NCBI GenBank assembly: GCA_025356715.1
Contig: JANXRU010000196.1
Location: forward strand, 1 to 32,235
Direction of reading: 5' to 3'
DNA from: Bacteroidota bacterium
GTDB lineage: Bacteria > Bacteroidota > Bacteroidia > B-17B0 > B-17BO
DNA length: 32,235 nt
Shown: positions 14,802 through 23,460 of the stretch, in pieces
Numbering within the stretch: position 1 is the first letter of the stretch
Layout: every line of letters begins with the position of its first letter
Notes under the pieces: model-generated
What the model was told of the DNA's origin: nothing
Database searches by the model: none
What the model saw: only the letters and a program-made list of their open reading frames with translations
Made by a program: the position numbers and the translations under genes

Positions 14802-16094
14802 CTACAAACTCCAATAGGTTAAATCTTTTATTTTACCCCTATACATGCCTTTAATATCAACTAACACGCCTTTAGCAGATGAAATCGATTTAAAATATTT
14901 TTCATCTAAAGTTTTATATTCATTATGATTAACTGCAACGATAACACCATCGTACCCTTTTCCTAATTTATTTAAACCAAATCCATACTCATGGTCTAAT
15001 TCCTTACTATCAGCATGTGGATCAACAATTTCAACCTTTACACCAAATGATTTTAATTCTTTGACAATATCAGCCACTTTACTATTACGAATATCGCTCA
15101 CATCTTCTTTAAAGGTGGCTCCCATAATTAGAACTTTTGATTTAGAAATATTTTTTCCTGCGGCAATAATTCGCTTTACAGTTGTTTTAGCTACATAAAA
15201 GCCCATACTATCGTTAACATAGCGCCCACTATTAATGACACGAGCGTGGTAGCCTAATGCTTCTGCTTTATAAGTTAAATAATAAGGATCAACGCCTATA
15301 CAATGTCCGCCAACTAGGCCAGGGAAAAATTTTAAGAAATTCCATTTTGTTCCAGCAGCTTCTAATACATCATACGTATTAATACCTAAGCGAGAAAAAA
15401 TAATTGACAATTCATTCATCAATGCAATATTTACATCGCGTTGTGTGTTTTCAATAATTTTAGCAGCTTCGGCAACCTTTATACTTGCAGCTCGGTGTGT
15501 ACCAGGTTCTACAATAATTTCATAAGTTTTAGCAATTTCTTCTAAACTTTCTTTATCACAACCTGAAACTATTTTCAATATTTTAGTAATGGTATGCTCT
15601 TTATCTCCTGGATTAATACGTTCTGGAGAATAACCTACTTTAAAATCCTTCACAAATTTCAAACCGGATTCTCGCTCTAAAACAGGAATACAATCTTCTT
15701 CGGTACAACCAGGATAAACCGTTGATTCGTATACAACATAATCTCCTTTTTTAAGCACTTTACCAACTGTTGTGGATGCCCCTAATAAAGGTTTTAAATC
15801 AGGTAAATTATGCTCATCAATTGGCGTTGGAACGGCAATAATAAAAAATTTCGCTTTTTTTAAGTCTTCTAATTTATGGGTAAAAGTAATGTCAGAATTT
15901 GCAAAATCTTTTTTTGTTAATTCTTGACTAGGATCAATACCTTTGTTCATCATATCAACACGCTTTGCATTAATATCAAATCCAATTACTTTTACTTTTT
16001 TAGCAAAGGCTAATGCAATTGGTAACCCAACATAACCAAGTCCGATAACCGCTACGGTTGCTTTTTTATCTGTAATATCTTTATAAATTCCCAT
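14802..16094 (-). CDS. tviB: Nucleotide sugar dehydrogenase, TviB/WbpO type
   Basis: Oxidises C6 of a UDP-N-acetylhexosamine (UDP-GlcNAc or UDP-GalNAc) to the uronic acid using two NAD+. The protein has 430 residues. The N-terminal Rossmann motif GLGYVGLP is at 18-25, ESTVYPGCTEEDC at 123-135, a KVAEAAKIIENTQRDVNIA helix at about 206-224, and the catalytic Cys265 in VGGHCIGVDPYYL. The sequence around YPGCTEEDC and VGYSPERINPGDKEH is much more like TviB/VipA/WbpO than like WbpA or Ugd. Its partners upstream (WbpD- and WbpB-like) point to UDP-GlcNAc as substrate, in a diacetamido-uronic acid pathway. ATG start; third gene of a minus-strand operon, 32 bp after wbpB. Which UDP-sugar it uses is inferred from context. 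Confidence 0.88.
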   Translation of the reverse strand: MGIYKDITDKKATVAVIGLGYVGLPIALAFAKKVKVIGFDINAKRVDMMNKGIDPSQELTKKDFANSDITFTHKLEDLKKAKFFIIAVPTPIDEHNLPDLKPLLGASTTVGKVLKKGDYVVYESTVYPGCTEEDCIPVLERESGLKFVKDFKVGYSPERINPGDKEHTITKILKIVSGCDKESLEEIAKTYEIIVEPGTHRAASIKVAEAAKIIENTQRDVNIALMNELSIIFSRLGINTYDVLEAAGTKWNFLKFFPGLVGGHCIGVDPYYLTYKAEALGYHARVINSGRYVNDSMGFYVAKTTVKRIIAAGKNISKSKVLIMGATFKEDVSDIRNSKVADIVKELKSFGVKVEIVDPHADSKELDHEYGFGLNKLGKGYDGVIVAVNHNEYKTLDEKYFKSISSAKGVLVDIKGMYRGKIKDLTYWSL

Positions 16095-16126
16095 AATTTT
16101 ATTTTAAAATCGTTTTTAAATTTCTA

Positions 16127-17155
16127 TTAATTTTTTATAACATTTTCAGGCCTCAATGAATAGATACGTTCTATAATATCAACTACTTTTAATCCTTCTA
16201 ATGCGTTTGTCGTAATTTTATTATTGCCTTTGATCGTATCAACAACATTTTCAATCACATTGTGGTGATTGTTAGCTGAGCCTTTATAAGCGCCATAATC
16301 ATTTGCAGGATTCGTTTCTTTCAAAACAGGCATAGTATAATCTTTAATGTTACATACATCCACTTGATCCATGTATTGACCTCCAACTTTAATACTTCCT
16401 TTACTACCAATTATGGTTAATGAAGATTCTAAATTTTTATCCCAAACAGCAGTAGAATAATTAATGCTTCCCATGCCTCCATTTACAAAATCAAAACTCA
16501 CAAATCCACTATCTTCAAAGGCTGTAGAAGCTTGATGATTAAAATCGGCAAATTTGGCTTGGATATTTTTAATATCTCCAAATAACCAGTACATAATATC
16601 TATCCAATGTGAAAATTGTGTGAATAAAGTTCCTCCATCTAAATCTTGTGTTCCTTTCCAGCCACCTGCCTTGTAATAGCGCTCGTCACGGTTCCAATAG
16701 CAGTTTAGTTGAACCATATATGTTTCCCCTAAAGTTTTATTAGTAATGATATCTTTTAACCAAACACTTGGTGGCGAATAACGATTTTGCATCACACAAA
16801 ACACTGTTTTGCTATGAGATAAAGCAGCGTAAATAATTTTTTCACAATCGGCTTTACCAAGAGCCATTGGTTTTTCAACGACTACATTCATATTGGCTTC
16901 TAAAACTTTTAATGAATGTTCGGCATGTAATCCATTAGGTGTACAAACATTTACAACTTGAACATCAGAATGATTTTTTATTAATTCATCTACTGAATTA
17001 TAAAATTTTTCTTGCAAACCATCTAACCCTAATTTTTCTTTAGGCATCACATCGCATACTGCTACTAATTCGCAATCTGGATTTCGTCTTATCATTTCTG
17101 CGTGACGTTTTCCTATATGTCCTTGCCCTATTACAGCAAATTTAATTTTTGTCAT
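16127..17155 (-). CDS. wbpB: Gfo/Idh/MocA-family UDP-sugar 3-dehydrogenase, WbpB-like
   Basis: A 342-residue NAD-dependent oxidoreductase. It has the Rossmann motif GQGHIG (10-15), the family EKP motif (94-96) with the active-site Lys95, and a C-terminal alpha/beta domain with GGTLFTQFSHWIDIMYWLFGDI, which includes the likely catalytic His. By context it is WbpB/WlbA-like: it would oxidise the 3-position of UDP-GlcNAcA, so that an aminotransferase (WbpE) can install an amino group that WbpD then acetylates. Its ATG immediately abuts the stop of the wbpD-like gene, with zero spacing, implying translational coupling. The aminotransferase itself is absent. Family is certain; the specific substrate rests on neighbours. 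Confidence 0.85.
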   Translation of the reverse strand: MTKIKFAVIGQGHIGKRHAEMIRRNPDCELVAVCDVMPKEKLGLDGLQEKFYNSVDELIKNHSDVQVVNVCTPNGLHAEHSLKVLEANMNVVVEKPMALGKADCEKIIYAALSHSKTVFCVMQNRYSPPSVWLKDIITNKTLGETYMVQLNCYWNRDERYYKAGGWKGTQDLDGGTLFTQFSHWIDIMYWLFGDIKNIQAKFADFNHQASTAFEDSGFVSFDFVNGGMGSINYSTAVWDKNLESSLTIIGSKGSIKVGGQYMDQVDVCNIKDYTMPVLKETNPANDYGAYKGSANNHHNVIENVVDTIKGNNKITTNALEGLKVVDIIERIYSLRPENVIKN

Positions 17156-17734
17156 TTATGAAATTCTTTTGACTGTATTATTTTCTAATTGATATACTTG
17201 TGCGCTTTCTTTACAAACAGCTTTTCCATTTTCGTTAAATTCTAATTTATGTCCGAATTCGCTCATCCATGCAGTTTGTCGAGCCGGATTACCAATGACT
17301 AACGCATAAGCTGGGACTGTTTTAGTTACAACGGCACCTGCTCCAATAAAAGCAAACTCGCCTATATCGTGTCCACACACTATGGTTGCATTAGCACCAA
17401 TACTTACCCCATTACCTACGTGTGTTTTTGCATATTCCGATTTACGGTTAACGGCGCTTCTTGGATTAATAACATTAGTAAACACCATTGATGGTCCTAA
17501 AAACACATCATCGCCACAAATAACACCCGTATAAATAGACACATTATTTTGAACCTTCACATTTTTACCTAATACTACATCAGGTGAAACCACTACGTTT
17601 TGACCTATATTACAATTTTCACCTAAAGTACATTTAGGCATAATATGACTAAAATGCCATATTTTACTGCCCTTTCCTATAGTACAGCCATCATCAATAA
17701 TAGCAGAAGGGTGAGCATAATATTCTTTTTCCAT
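17156..17734 (-). CDS. wbpD: Hexapeptide-repeat N-acetyltransferase, WbpD-like
   Basis: A 192-residue left-handed beta-helix acyltransferase built from isoleucine/valine-rich hexapeptide repeats (for example [41 protein letters not shown]). The segment [19 protein letters not shown] is the signature of WbpD/WlbB enzymes, which acetylate the 3-amino group of a UDP-2-acetamido-3-amino-uronic acid using acetyl-CoA. It is the first gene of a wbpD-wbpB-tviB operon, with a plausible promoter starting 18 bp upstream, and its TAA abuts the next ATG. It lacks a membrane segment, so it is cytoplasmic. The product presumably enters an O-antigen, capsule or protein glycan. Confidence 0.88.
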   Translation of the reverse strand: MEKEYYAHPSAIIDDGCTIGKGSKIWHFSHIMPKCTLGENCNIGQNVVVSPDVVLGKNVKVQNNVSIYTGVICGDDVFLGPSMVFTNVINPRSAVNRKSEYAKTHVGNGVSIGANATIVCGHDIGEFAFIGAGAVVTKTVPAYALVIGNPARQTAWMSEFGHKLEFNENGKAVCKESAQVYQLENNTVKRIS

Positions 17735-17751
17735 ATAAAATTTTGAACTAA

Positions 17752-17783
17752 CAAACTTAGTAATTTTCGCTAAAACTACCCAA
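17752..17783 (-). promoter_or_regulatory. Promoter of the wbpD-wbpB-tviB operon
   Basis: On the minus strand, TTG (17783-17781), a 21-bp spacer and TAAGTTTG (17759-17752) match the Bacteroidota TTG...TAnnTTTG promoter. The -7 element ends 17 bp before the wbpD ATG, giving a short leader. Confidence 0.55.
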
Positions 17784-17839
17784 TTTTTATGCCATTTGAA
17801 TTAAAAAAGATAACATTGCTAAACATTAGTAAATAAGCA

Positions 17840-18517
17840 GTGAGTTTTAGGTTAAATATTAAATATTATTTGGTTCACAACGTTGGCTTTACCAATAAAG
17901 AAGCCATAAGAGCAATAGAACTTCGGAAACTTAAAGTTAACGGAAATATTATTGCTGAAAATATCGAATTTGATGAAACATGGGATATTTACTTAGATGA
18001 CACTTTACTTAAACCTAAAACACACTTTACCTACATTGCCCTATATAAGCCTCGTGGCATTGAAACAACTAATAATAAAGACATTCCTGATAATTTAACT
18101 ACCGTATTTAATTTTGACAAACATCTTGGTTATGCAGGCCGTTTAGATAAAGAATCTGAAGGATTATTGTTATTATCTGATGATGGGAAATACATACAAA
18201 GTCTTTCTAATCCTTTAAAAGAAAAAGAAAAAGAATATGTAGTAACGGTAAACAAACTAATTACTCTCGAATTTATTGAAGCTATGGCCGGAGGATTAGA
18301 CATCGTTATTTGTCGAACAAAACCTTGCATTGTAAAACAATTATCAAAATTTGAATTCACCATTATTTTAACTGAAGGAAAAAACAAACAAATTCGGCGG
18401 ATGTGTAAAAAATTAGATTATTTAGTTGCCCGACTCATTCGGGTAAGAATTGATACTATATCATTAGATGAGCTAAACCCTTGTGAATACAGAGAATATA
18501 CTGTTAATAAAGCATAA
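17840..18517 (+). CDS. RNA pseudouridine synthase, RsuA/RluF-like
   Basis: Isomerises a uridine in rRNA or tRNA. At 225 residues it has an N-terminal S4-like region (about 1-50), KPRGIE at 70-75, the catalytic motif GRLDKESEGLLLLSDDG with Asp103, and the C-terminal EGKNKQIRRMCKKL signature of the RsuA/RluB/E/F family. The target (16S or 23S rRNA) cannot be read from sequence; the RGIE.T motif is most like RluF. The start is a GTG at 17840, with an in-frame TAA only 6 bases upstream, so it is the earliest possible start. It is divergent from the wbpD operon. 90 bp containing a separate promoter separate it from the M23 gene. Confidence 0.9.
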   Translation: MSFRLNIKYYLVHNVGFTNKEAIRAIELRKLKVNGNIIAENIEFDETWDIYLDDTLLKPKTHFTYIALYKPRGIETTNNKDIPDNLTTVFNFDKHLGYAGRLDKESEGLLLLSDDGKYIQSLSNPLKEKEKEYVVTVNKLITLEFIEAMAGGLDIVICRTKPCIVKQLSKFEFTIILTEGKNKQIRRMCKKLDYLVARLIRVRIDTISLDELNPCEYREYTVNKA

Positions 18518-18554
18518 TTTATGTTTTTCGAATCATTCAAATTATTGATTTTCA

Positions 18555-18584
18555 TTGCTTATTTCCTCTATTTTTTTATATTTG
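18555..18584 (+). promoter_or_regulatory. Promoter for the M23 peptidase-lipoprotein unit
   Basis: TTG (18555-18557), a 19-bp spacer, then TATATTTG (18577-18584): an exact -7 match at the canonical spacing, ending 23 bp before the ATG at 18608. Confidence 0.65.
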
Positions 18585-18607
18585 TTTTGCTCTAATTAAA
18601 TCCTAAA

Positions 18608-19579
18608 ATGTCAAAAGTTAAATATAGATTTAATACCAAATCGTTGACATACGAGAAAGCTAAAGTGACTTCTAAGGAAGTTATTTGGCGTGTTCTTTCG
18701 TATTTGGCAACTGGTACTGTATTTGCCGTAATTACCATTTTTTTAGCCAACAAATTTTTACCTTCTCCAATCCAAAAAAAGCAAAATCGTGAATTAGAAG
18801 TAGTAAAATTACAATATGAATTACTGAACAAAAAAATGAAGCAGGTTCAAACTGTATTAAATGATTTACAAGACCGGGATGACAATATTTACCGTGTCAT
18901 TTTCGAATCGGAGCCTATCCCCTCTTCTATTCGTAATGCGGGTTTTGGAGGAAGTGACCGTTATAAAGATTTGGAAGGTTATAGTAATTCGCAATTGATG
19001 AAAGAAACCACTGAGCGACTTGATAGAATAACCAAACAATTATACATACAATCAAAATCCTTTGATGAAGTAGTGAAAATGGCTAAAGGCAAAGAAAAAT
19101 TAATTGCTTCCATCCCTGCTATTATGCCATTAAATAATAAAAACTTAAAGCATTTGCCAAGCGGTTATGGCTGGCGAACACATCCTATTTACAAAACACA
19201 AGAATTCCATCCCGGTATGGATTTTACAGCTGAACAAGGTACTCCCATTTATGCAACGGGAGATGGTGTAGTAGAAGTTGCTGATGCAAACGCTCAAGGT
19301 TATGGCAACCATGTCGTTATCAATCATGGGTTTGGTTATCAAACATTATATGGGCACATGAGCCGAATGGCAACTACTCCAGGAAAAAAAGTAAAACGTG
19401 GCGATTTGATTGGATATGTTGGTAGTACAGGATTAAGTACAGGGCCACATGTACATTATGAAGTTATCAAAAACGGAGAAAAAGTAAATCCTATTAACTT
19501 CTATTATAATGATCTTTCTCCGCAGGAATACCAATTGATGTTGGAATTATCTTCTAAATCAACTCAATCCTACGATTAA
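18608..19579 (+). CDS. M23 (LytM-type) metallopeptidase, membrane anchored
   Basis: A 323-residue protein with a cytoplasmic basic N-terminus, one membrane segment (about residues 30-50), a predicted coiled coil (about 58-92) and a C-terminal M23 domain (about 185-300). The zinc ligands are present: His201 and Asp205 in FHPGMDF, and His283 in GPHVHYE. The remaining catalytic histidines are His250 in YGHM and His281. All metal-binding positions are intact, so it is predicted to be an active periplasmic peptidoglycan endopeptidase, rather than a degenerate EnvC/NlpD-like activator. ATG start, well-formed promoter upstream; a lipoprotein gene follows after 27 bp and is probably cotranscribed. 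Confidence 0.93.
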   Translation: MSKVKYRFNTKSLTYEKAKVTSKEVIWRVLSYLATGTVFAVITIFLANKFLPSPIQKKQNRELEVVKLQYELLNKKMKQVQTVLNDLQDRDDNIYRVIFESEPIPSSIRNAGFGGSDRYKDLEGYSNSQLMKETTERLDRITKQLYIQSKSFDEVVKMAKGKEKLIASIPAIMPLNNKNLKHLPSGYGWRTHPIYKTQEFHPGMDFTAEQGTPIYATGDGVVEVADANAQGYGNHVVINHGFGYQTLYGHMSRMATTPGKKVKRGDLIGYVGSTGLSTGPHVHYEVIKNGEKVNPINFYYNDLSPQEYQLMLELSSKSTQSYD

Positions 19580-19606
19580 TATTTATAAAAATAAGCAACA
19601 AAAATT

Positions 19607-19906
19607 ATGAAAAAATCAATCGTTTTAATCTCATTAATTTCTTTAATTGGTTGCAAAAAAAATTACGAACATTGCTCAAATGCTACTATTACTGTAAAGA
19701 ACATAGGCTCAAGAAATATTGCATATTCATGGAATAGCAATATGTTATCAGACACTTTAAAACCTGGACAATCAACCTCTAAAGACGTAGGAGAATATAA
19801 TGCTGATCCTAATAATAGTACAACATCAACTGCATATTTTGAAACGAATGGTGCAGGTTATGCTATAAAACCAACCTCATGTTCTACCGTAAAAGAAATT
19901 AACTAA
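19607..19906 (+). CDS. Small lipoprotein of unknown function
   Basis: I do not recognise the family. The 99-residue product has a clear lipobox, SLIGCKK, with the lipidated Cys at residue 16, after a short hydrophobic stretch; the mature lipoprotein is about 84 residues. The mature part is Thr/Ser/Asn-rich (VKNIGSRNIAYSWNSN, NSTTSTAYFETNGAG) and holds two further cysteines (Cys23 and Cys92) that could form a disulphide. It may be a small beta-sandwich. It follows the M23 peptidase by 27 bp on the same strand and converges with the SpoIIE phosphatase across 8 bp. The M23 neighbour suggests a cell-envelope role, by inference only. Confidence 0.75.
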   Translation: MKKSIVLISLISLIGCKKNYEHCSNATITVKNIGSRNIAYSWNSNMLSDTLKPGQSTSKDVGEYNADPNNSTTSTAYFETNGAGYAIKPTSCSTVKEIN

Positions 19907-19914
19907 GTTAACAT

Positions 19915-21144
19915 TTACTTAAACTTACAGGTAAGCATCGCAATATCATCTATAAAGGGCATTTCAGCCTTAAACTCTTCTAAATAAAATAACATCGCTT
20001 TATTAATAAACTCGCAACTTGACAGTTTATTTTTAGTGATTGTATTTTTTATTTCATCAATAGAAAGTGTTTCATCATTACTATTAACTGTATCCGTTAA
20101 TCCATCTGTGTATGCGAAAAGTATGGAGTTTAAAGGAACTAATAAGGTTTCAGTTTCCAATGAAACAAGCGGATTCATTATTCCTAATAGTGTACAACCT
20201 TTATCTAATGATATCGTTTGATAATTATTAAACAACAAAGGCGCATTATGTCCGGCATTTATATAGGATAACTTACGAGTACCTGTATTATACTTAGCAA
20301 TAAATAATGAAATAAATTTCTCAGACTTAGCATTATCACTAATTAATTGATTGATATCAATAACAATTTCAGTTAAATTTTGAGTGTACTTTAATAGTAC
20401 TCTTAACGCTGCTTGCAAATTACTCATTAACATAGCTGCCGCTAAACCTTTACCAGATACGTCAGCCAAACAAAACACACATTCCACCTCATTAATCCAT
20501 ATTACATCATAGTAATCGCCGCCAACTTGTTGGTGAGGCAAATACAAAGCATTCATTTCCAATTCCTCAGTATTTGGAAGCAAGGTTGGAAATAACATTT
20601 TTTGCATGCCTTGAGCTAATTCCAATTCCTTTTGTATCGTCGCTTTTTGAATGGACGTTTTATAGAGTTTTTTATTTTCTATAGCAACAATCATTACATT
20701 AGTAAGCGTTTGAATAAATGGTAAATGCTTAATGGCAGTACTCATTTCAATTTTATCTTCATTGATATCTCCTAATAAAACAAAAGCCAAGGGTGTTTGC
20801 TTATGATTTACAGGAATAACAATTTCAAACCGTTTACTTAAATTTCCATTTGAAAATGAAATACTCTCAATTTCTTTAATATCAAGCAATTCAGGCTCAA
20901 AAACCAAATGATTATATGAATTATCAACCCCATATTTTAAGATACAAGTCCATTCCGTATCAAAACTAAATAACACCAATTTCCCAACCTTTAATTTGTT
21001 TTCTAAAATCTCTTGATAAATATCTAATAATTGAGAAGTTGGTACATTATTATTAATAGCTTTTGTCATTTCTAATAATGCACTCAATTTAATATCCTTT
21101 ACAGTATTTAATTTTGAATGAATATTTAATTTTGAATGCTCCAA
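19915..21144 (-). CDS. GAF-like/SpoIIE-type PP2C serine phosphatase (RsbU-like)
   Basis: A 409-residue cytoplasmic phosphatase. Residues 20-160 form a GAF-like sensory region (starting KLSALLEMTKAINNN), then a coiled linker KELELAQGMQKMLFPTLLP, then the SpoIIE/PP2C domain (about 195-409). The Mn-binding acidic motifs are GGDYYD (208-213) and LADVSGKG (Asp228), with AYTDGLTD and DDIAML further along. Such proteins dephosphorylate anti-sigma-factor antagonists in partner-switching pathways; no antagonist or anti-sigma gene is in the window, so the target is unknown. The start is a TTG at 21144 beside a short tandem duplication (HSKLNIHSKLNT), so the exact N-terminus is uncertain. Confidence 0.9.
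   Translation of the reverse strand: MEHSKLNIHSKLNTVKDIKLSALLEMTKAINNNVPTSQLLDIYQEILENKLKVGKLVLFSFDTEWTCILKYGVDNSYNHLVFEPELLDIKEIESISFSNGNLSKRFEIVIPVNHKQTPLAFVLLGDINEDKIEMSTAIKHLPFIQTLTNVMIVAIENKKLYKTSIQKATIQKELELAQGMQKMLFPTLLPNTEELEMNALYLPHQQVGGDYYDVIWINEVECVFCLADVSGKGLAAAMLMSNLQAALRVLLKYTQNLTEIVIDINQLISDNAKSEKFISLFIAKYNTGTRKLSYINAGHNAPLLFNNYQTISLDKGCTLLGIMNPLVSLETETLLVPLNSILFAYTDGLTDTVNSNDETLSIDEIKNTITKNKLSSCEFINKAMLFYLEEFKAEMPFIDDIAMLTCKFK
21105..21138. repeat. 16-bp tandem duplication at the phosphatase N-terminus
   Basis: TATTTAATTTTGAATG occurs at 21105-21120 and again at 21123-21138 (period 18, in frame). It produces a duplicated HSKLN peptide directly after the presumed TTG start. 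It looks like a recent slippage or duplication event. Confidence 0.85.
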
Positions 21145-21287
21145 GATGAACGAAATATACGATTTTTACTTCAAAAAATATAAACAAAAAAGCAAACTCT
21201 TTCATTAGTTTTATATTAAAACAAAGATGTTAAGATGTTTTTTTTATCTACAACACTGAAAATTTATTTCTTATTACTTTTAACCTA

Positions 21288-22337
21288 ATGCAAAATAAAG
21301 CCATAAAAATAATTGGTATCATGAGCGGAACCTCTCTTGATGGATTAGATATGGCATTATGCGAATTTCAGGAAGAAAAGCAACAAGTACATTTTAAATT
21401 AATAGCCTCTGAAATTATTAATTATAGCGACATATGGAAAGAACGTTTACAAAACGTATGTCATACTTCAGCAGAAAATTATTTTAAATTAAATGCAACT
21501 TACGGTGAATTTATAGCAGAACATATTAATTATTTTTTAAAGAAAAATAACCAAACAACTCATTATATAGCCTCTCACGGACATACTATATTTCATCAAC
21601 CAGCTTTAGGATTCACAACTCAAATGGGTTGTGGCGCTACTATTGCCTCAAAAACCAATATTGCTACTATCTGTGATTTTAGAAGTATAGATGTTGCTCT
21701 TGGTGGACAAGGTGCTCCGTTAGTACCAATTGGTGATCGTGATTTATTTTCGCAATACGATTCGTGTTTAAATATTGGTGGCATTGCAAATATTTCCTTT
21801 ACAAAAAATAATATAACGCAAGCATTTGATATTTGCATTGCTAATATGGCGTTAAATTATTTGTGTGAGTTAATTGGAAAGCCTTTTGATAATGGCGGTT
21901 TGATAGCGTCTCAAGGGAAATTAAACACTCATTTATTAGCGCAATTATTAGATTTAAAAACGAATCATCAATCTTTAGGACGAGAATGGTTTGAAAACCA
22001 CATGCAGGCTTTATTAGATAATAGTTCACTTTCCATTGAAGACAAATTAGCGACTTGTATTGAATTTTGTGTTATACATATTAGTAACGTTTTAAACACA
22101 CATTCCTTGGAATCGGTATTTATTACTGGTGGCGGTGCGTATAATCATTTTTTAATTGATCAACTAAAAAAACAATATTCAGGAAATATAGTAATACCAA
22201 ATGATGACATTATACAATTTAAAGAAGCTATTATATTTGCTTATTTAGGGTATTTAAAAATTAACAACAAACCAAATGCATTAGCCTCTGTTACTAAAGC
22301 TAGTAGAGATAGTTCAGGTGGATGTATTTATATGTAA
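21288..22337 (+). CDS. anmK: Anhydro-N-acetylmuramic acid kinase
   Basis: AnmK phosphorylates and opens 1,6-anhydro-MurNAc to MurNAc-6-phosphate, a cytoplasmic step in recycling peptidoglycan fragments. The 349-residue protein has the N-terminal ATP-binding GIMSGTSLDGLD (10-21), SHGHTIFHQP, CDFRSIDVALGGQGAPLVPIGD with the catalytic Asp, NIGGIANIS, and FITGGGAYN near the C-terminus, all standard for this family. ATG start. crcB follows after 12 bp, so they are probably one transcript. The other recycling genes (murQ, ampG, nagZ) are not in view. Confidence 0.96.
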   Translation: MQNKAIKIIGIMSGTSLDGLDMALCEFQEEKQQVHFKLIASEIINYSDIWKERLQNVCHTSAENYFKLNATYGEFIAEHINYFLKKNNQTTHYIASHGHTIFHQPALGFTTQMGCGATIASKTNIATICDFRSIDVALGGQGAPLVPIGDRDLFSQYDSCLNIGGIANISFTKNNITQAFDICIANMALNYLCELIGKPFDNGGLIASQGKLNTHLLAQLLDLKTNHQSLGREWFENHMQALLDNSSLSIEDKLATCIEFCVIHISNVLNTHSLESVFITGGGAYNHFLIDQLKKQYSGNIVIPNDDIIQFKEAIIFAYLGYLKINNKPNALASVTKASRDSSGGCIYM

Positions 22338-22349
22338 TATAACAATAGT

Positions 22350-22703
22350 ATGAATTATTTATTAGTATTTGTAGGTGGTGGATTAGGAAGCTTAGTTCGC
22401 TTCTTTATTTCAATAGCTATTAGTAAAACAGCTATTCAATTACCGATAGCAACCTTAGTGGCTAATACAGTAAGTTGTTTATTATTTGGTGGCTTAATTT
22501 ATCTATTTCAAGAAAAAAATTTAATCCCTGACACTTATAAATACCTTGTATTAATAGGTATTTGTGGGGGATTAAGTACTTTTTCTACCTTCAGTTACGA
22601 AACCTTTGAATTATTAAAACAAGGTATGACTCTTTGGGCTATTATAAACATCGCCATTAGCTGTGCTCTTTGTACAGGAATATTTTTTATGTTTAGTAAG
22701 TAA
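22350..22703 (+). CDS. crcB: Fluoride exporter CrcB/FluC
   Basis: A 117-residue, four-helix membrane protein of the Fluc fluoride-channel family, which acts as a dual-topology dimer in the inner membrane. The family motifs are GGGLGSLVRFFIS in helix 1, TLVANTVSCLLFGG in helix 2 (with the pore Asn; the usual Gly after it is Ser), and GICGGLSTFSTFSYE in helix 3, containing the Phe-box and the central Na+-site region. It lies 12 bp downstream of anmK. I see no fluoride riboswitch in the 143 bp before anmK or in the short gap. It converges with batE across 6 bp. Confidence 0.93.
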   Translation: MNYLLVFVGGGLGSLVRFFISIAISKTAIQLPIATLVANTVSCLLFGGLIYLFQEKNLIPDTYKYLVLIGICGGLSTFSTFSYETFELLKQGMTLWAIINIAISCALCTGIFFMFSK

Positions 22704-22709
22704 TTTATT

Positions 22710-23459
22710 CTAAAACAACCCTATATCAGTTGTTTTAACCCAACCTTCATTTCCATTTTCTAACTTAATGTTAGTCCAAGTATCGTTAGATTCAATTACA
22801 GAAACTTTCGTCCCATCATGTAAACTAAATTTTGATTTGGAAGTAGTATTTGGTTCTTCAAATATTTTGCTTTCGCGAGTAGTAATAATGGCAAAGGATA
22901 TTTGTTGTTTGCTATGTAATGCAGAAAAGCCCAATACCATAGAGCTTATAAATAGTATTAAACAACCTACCGACATAAAAAAACCAAGACGTTTTAAAGA
23001 GATTGTACTTGATACAAAAAATAAAAATGCAAATCCGAAACAAATAACTAAAGAAACTATACTCAACCAAGCCCATCCATTGGTAGTAAAGTAATTAACC
23101 AGACCTGATTTAATAGCTCCTAAAAAGAAATTCTCTTTAGATTCAATTTTATCAATTGTCTTTTCATTTGCAATGCGCAAATTGTTTTTAATGTCCTTAT
23201 TATTAGGGTTTAATTTATTAGCTAGTTCGTAATTATAAATAGCTTTTCCTATTTCATTATTTTTATAATAGGCATTACCAATATTATAATACAATTTATA
23301 CGACGTATAGCCTTGTTTTATATAGCAATTATAGGCTTCTATAGCAACTTTATAATTTTTAGATGCATAACATTTTTCAGCCTTTACTTGCAAACTATCA
23401 TTCGCAAACGCGTTTGCAAATGATAGTAATATTATTAATATGTAAGTAAGTCGTTTCAT
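22710..23459 (-). CDS. batE: BatE: TPR protein with SH3-like C-terminus
   Basis: Last gene of the Bat operon. I chose the ATG at 23459 (249 residues) because it gives a proper signal peptide (MKRLTYILIILLSFANAFA) and directly follows the dinB-like stop at 23461; the longer in-frame extension upstream overlaps that gene. Residues 20-105 hold TPR repeats (YYNIGNAYYKNNEIGKAIYN and neighbours), two membrane segments follow (about 126-147 and 154-177), and a bacterial SH3-like domain occupies about 185-249 (DGTKVSVIESNDTWTNIKL, EGWVKTTDI). BatE proteins are part of the Bat aerotolerance-type complex described in Bacteroides; the molecular role is not settled. Confidence 0.9.
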   Translation of the reverse strand: MKRLTYILIILLSFANAFANDSLQVKAEKCYASKNYKVAIEAYNCYIKQGYTSYKLYYNIGNAYYKNNEIGKAIYNYELANKLNPNNKDIKNNLRIANEKTIDKIESKENFFLGAIKSGLVNYFTTNGWAWLSIVSLVICFGFAFLFFVSSTISLKRLGFFMSVGCLILFISSMVLGFSALHSKQQISFAIITTRESKIFEEPNTTSKSKFSLHDGTKVSVIESNDTWTNIKLENGNEGWVKTTDIGLF

Positions 23460-23460
23460 G

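Noticed and set aside
19607..21144. M23 peptidase, lipoprotein and SpoIIE phosphatase as one signalling system
   Set aside because: The phosphatase is on the opposite strand with only convergent contact, and no anti-sigma antagonist is present.
21145..21287. Possible fluoride riboswitch upstream of anmK-crcB
   Set aside because: No recognisable GGCGATGG-type conserved core or pseudoknot arms in this very AT-rich spacer.
22712..22736. Hairpin AAAACAAC/GTTGTTTT at the crcB-batE convergence as a terminator
   Set aside because: The stem is only 8 bp with a 9-nt loop, lies within the batE coding end and has no real T-tract; too weak to call.
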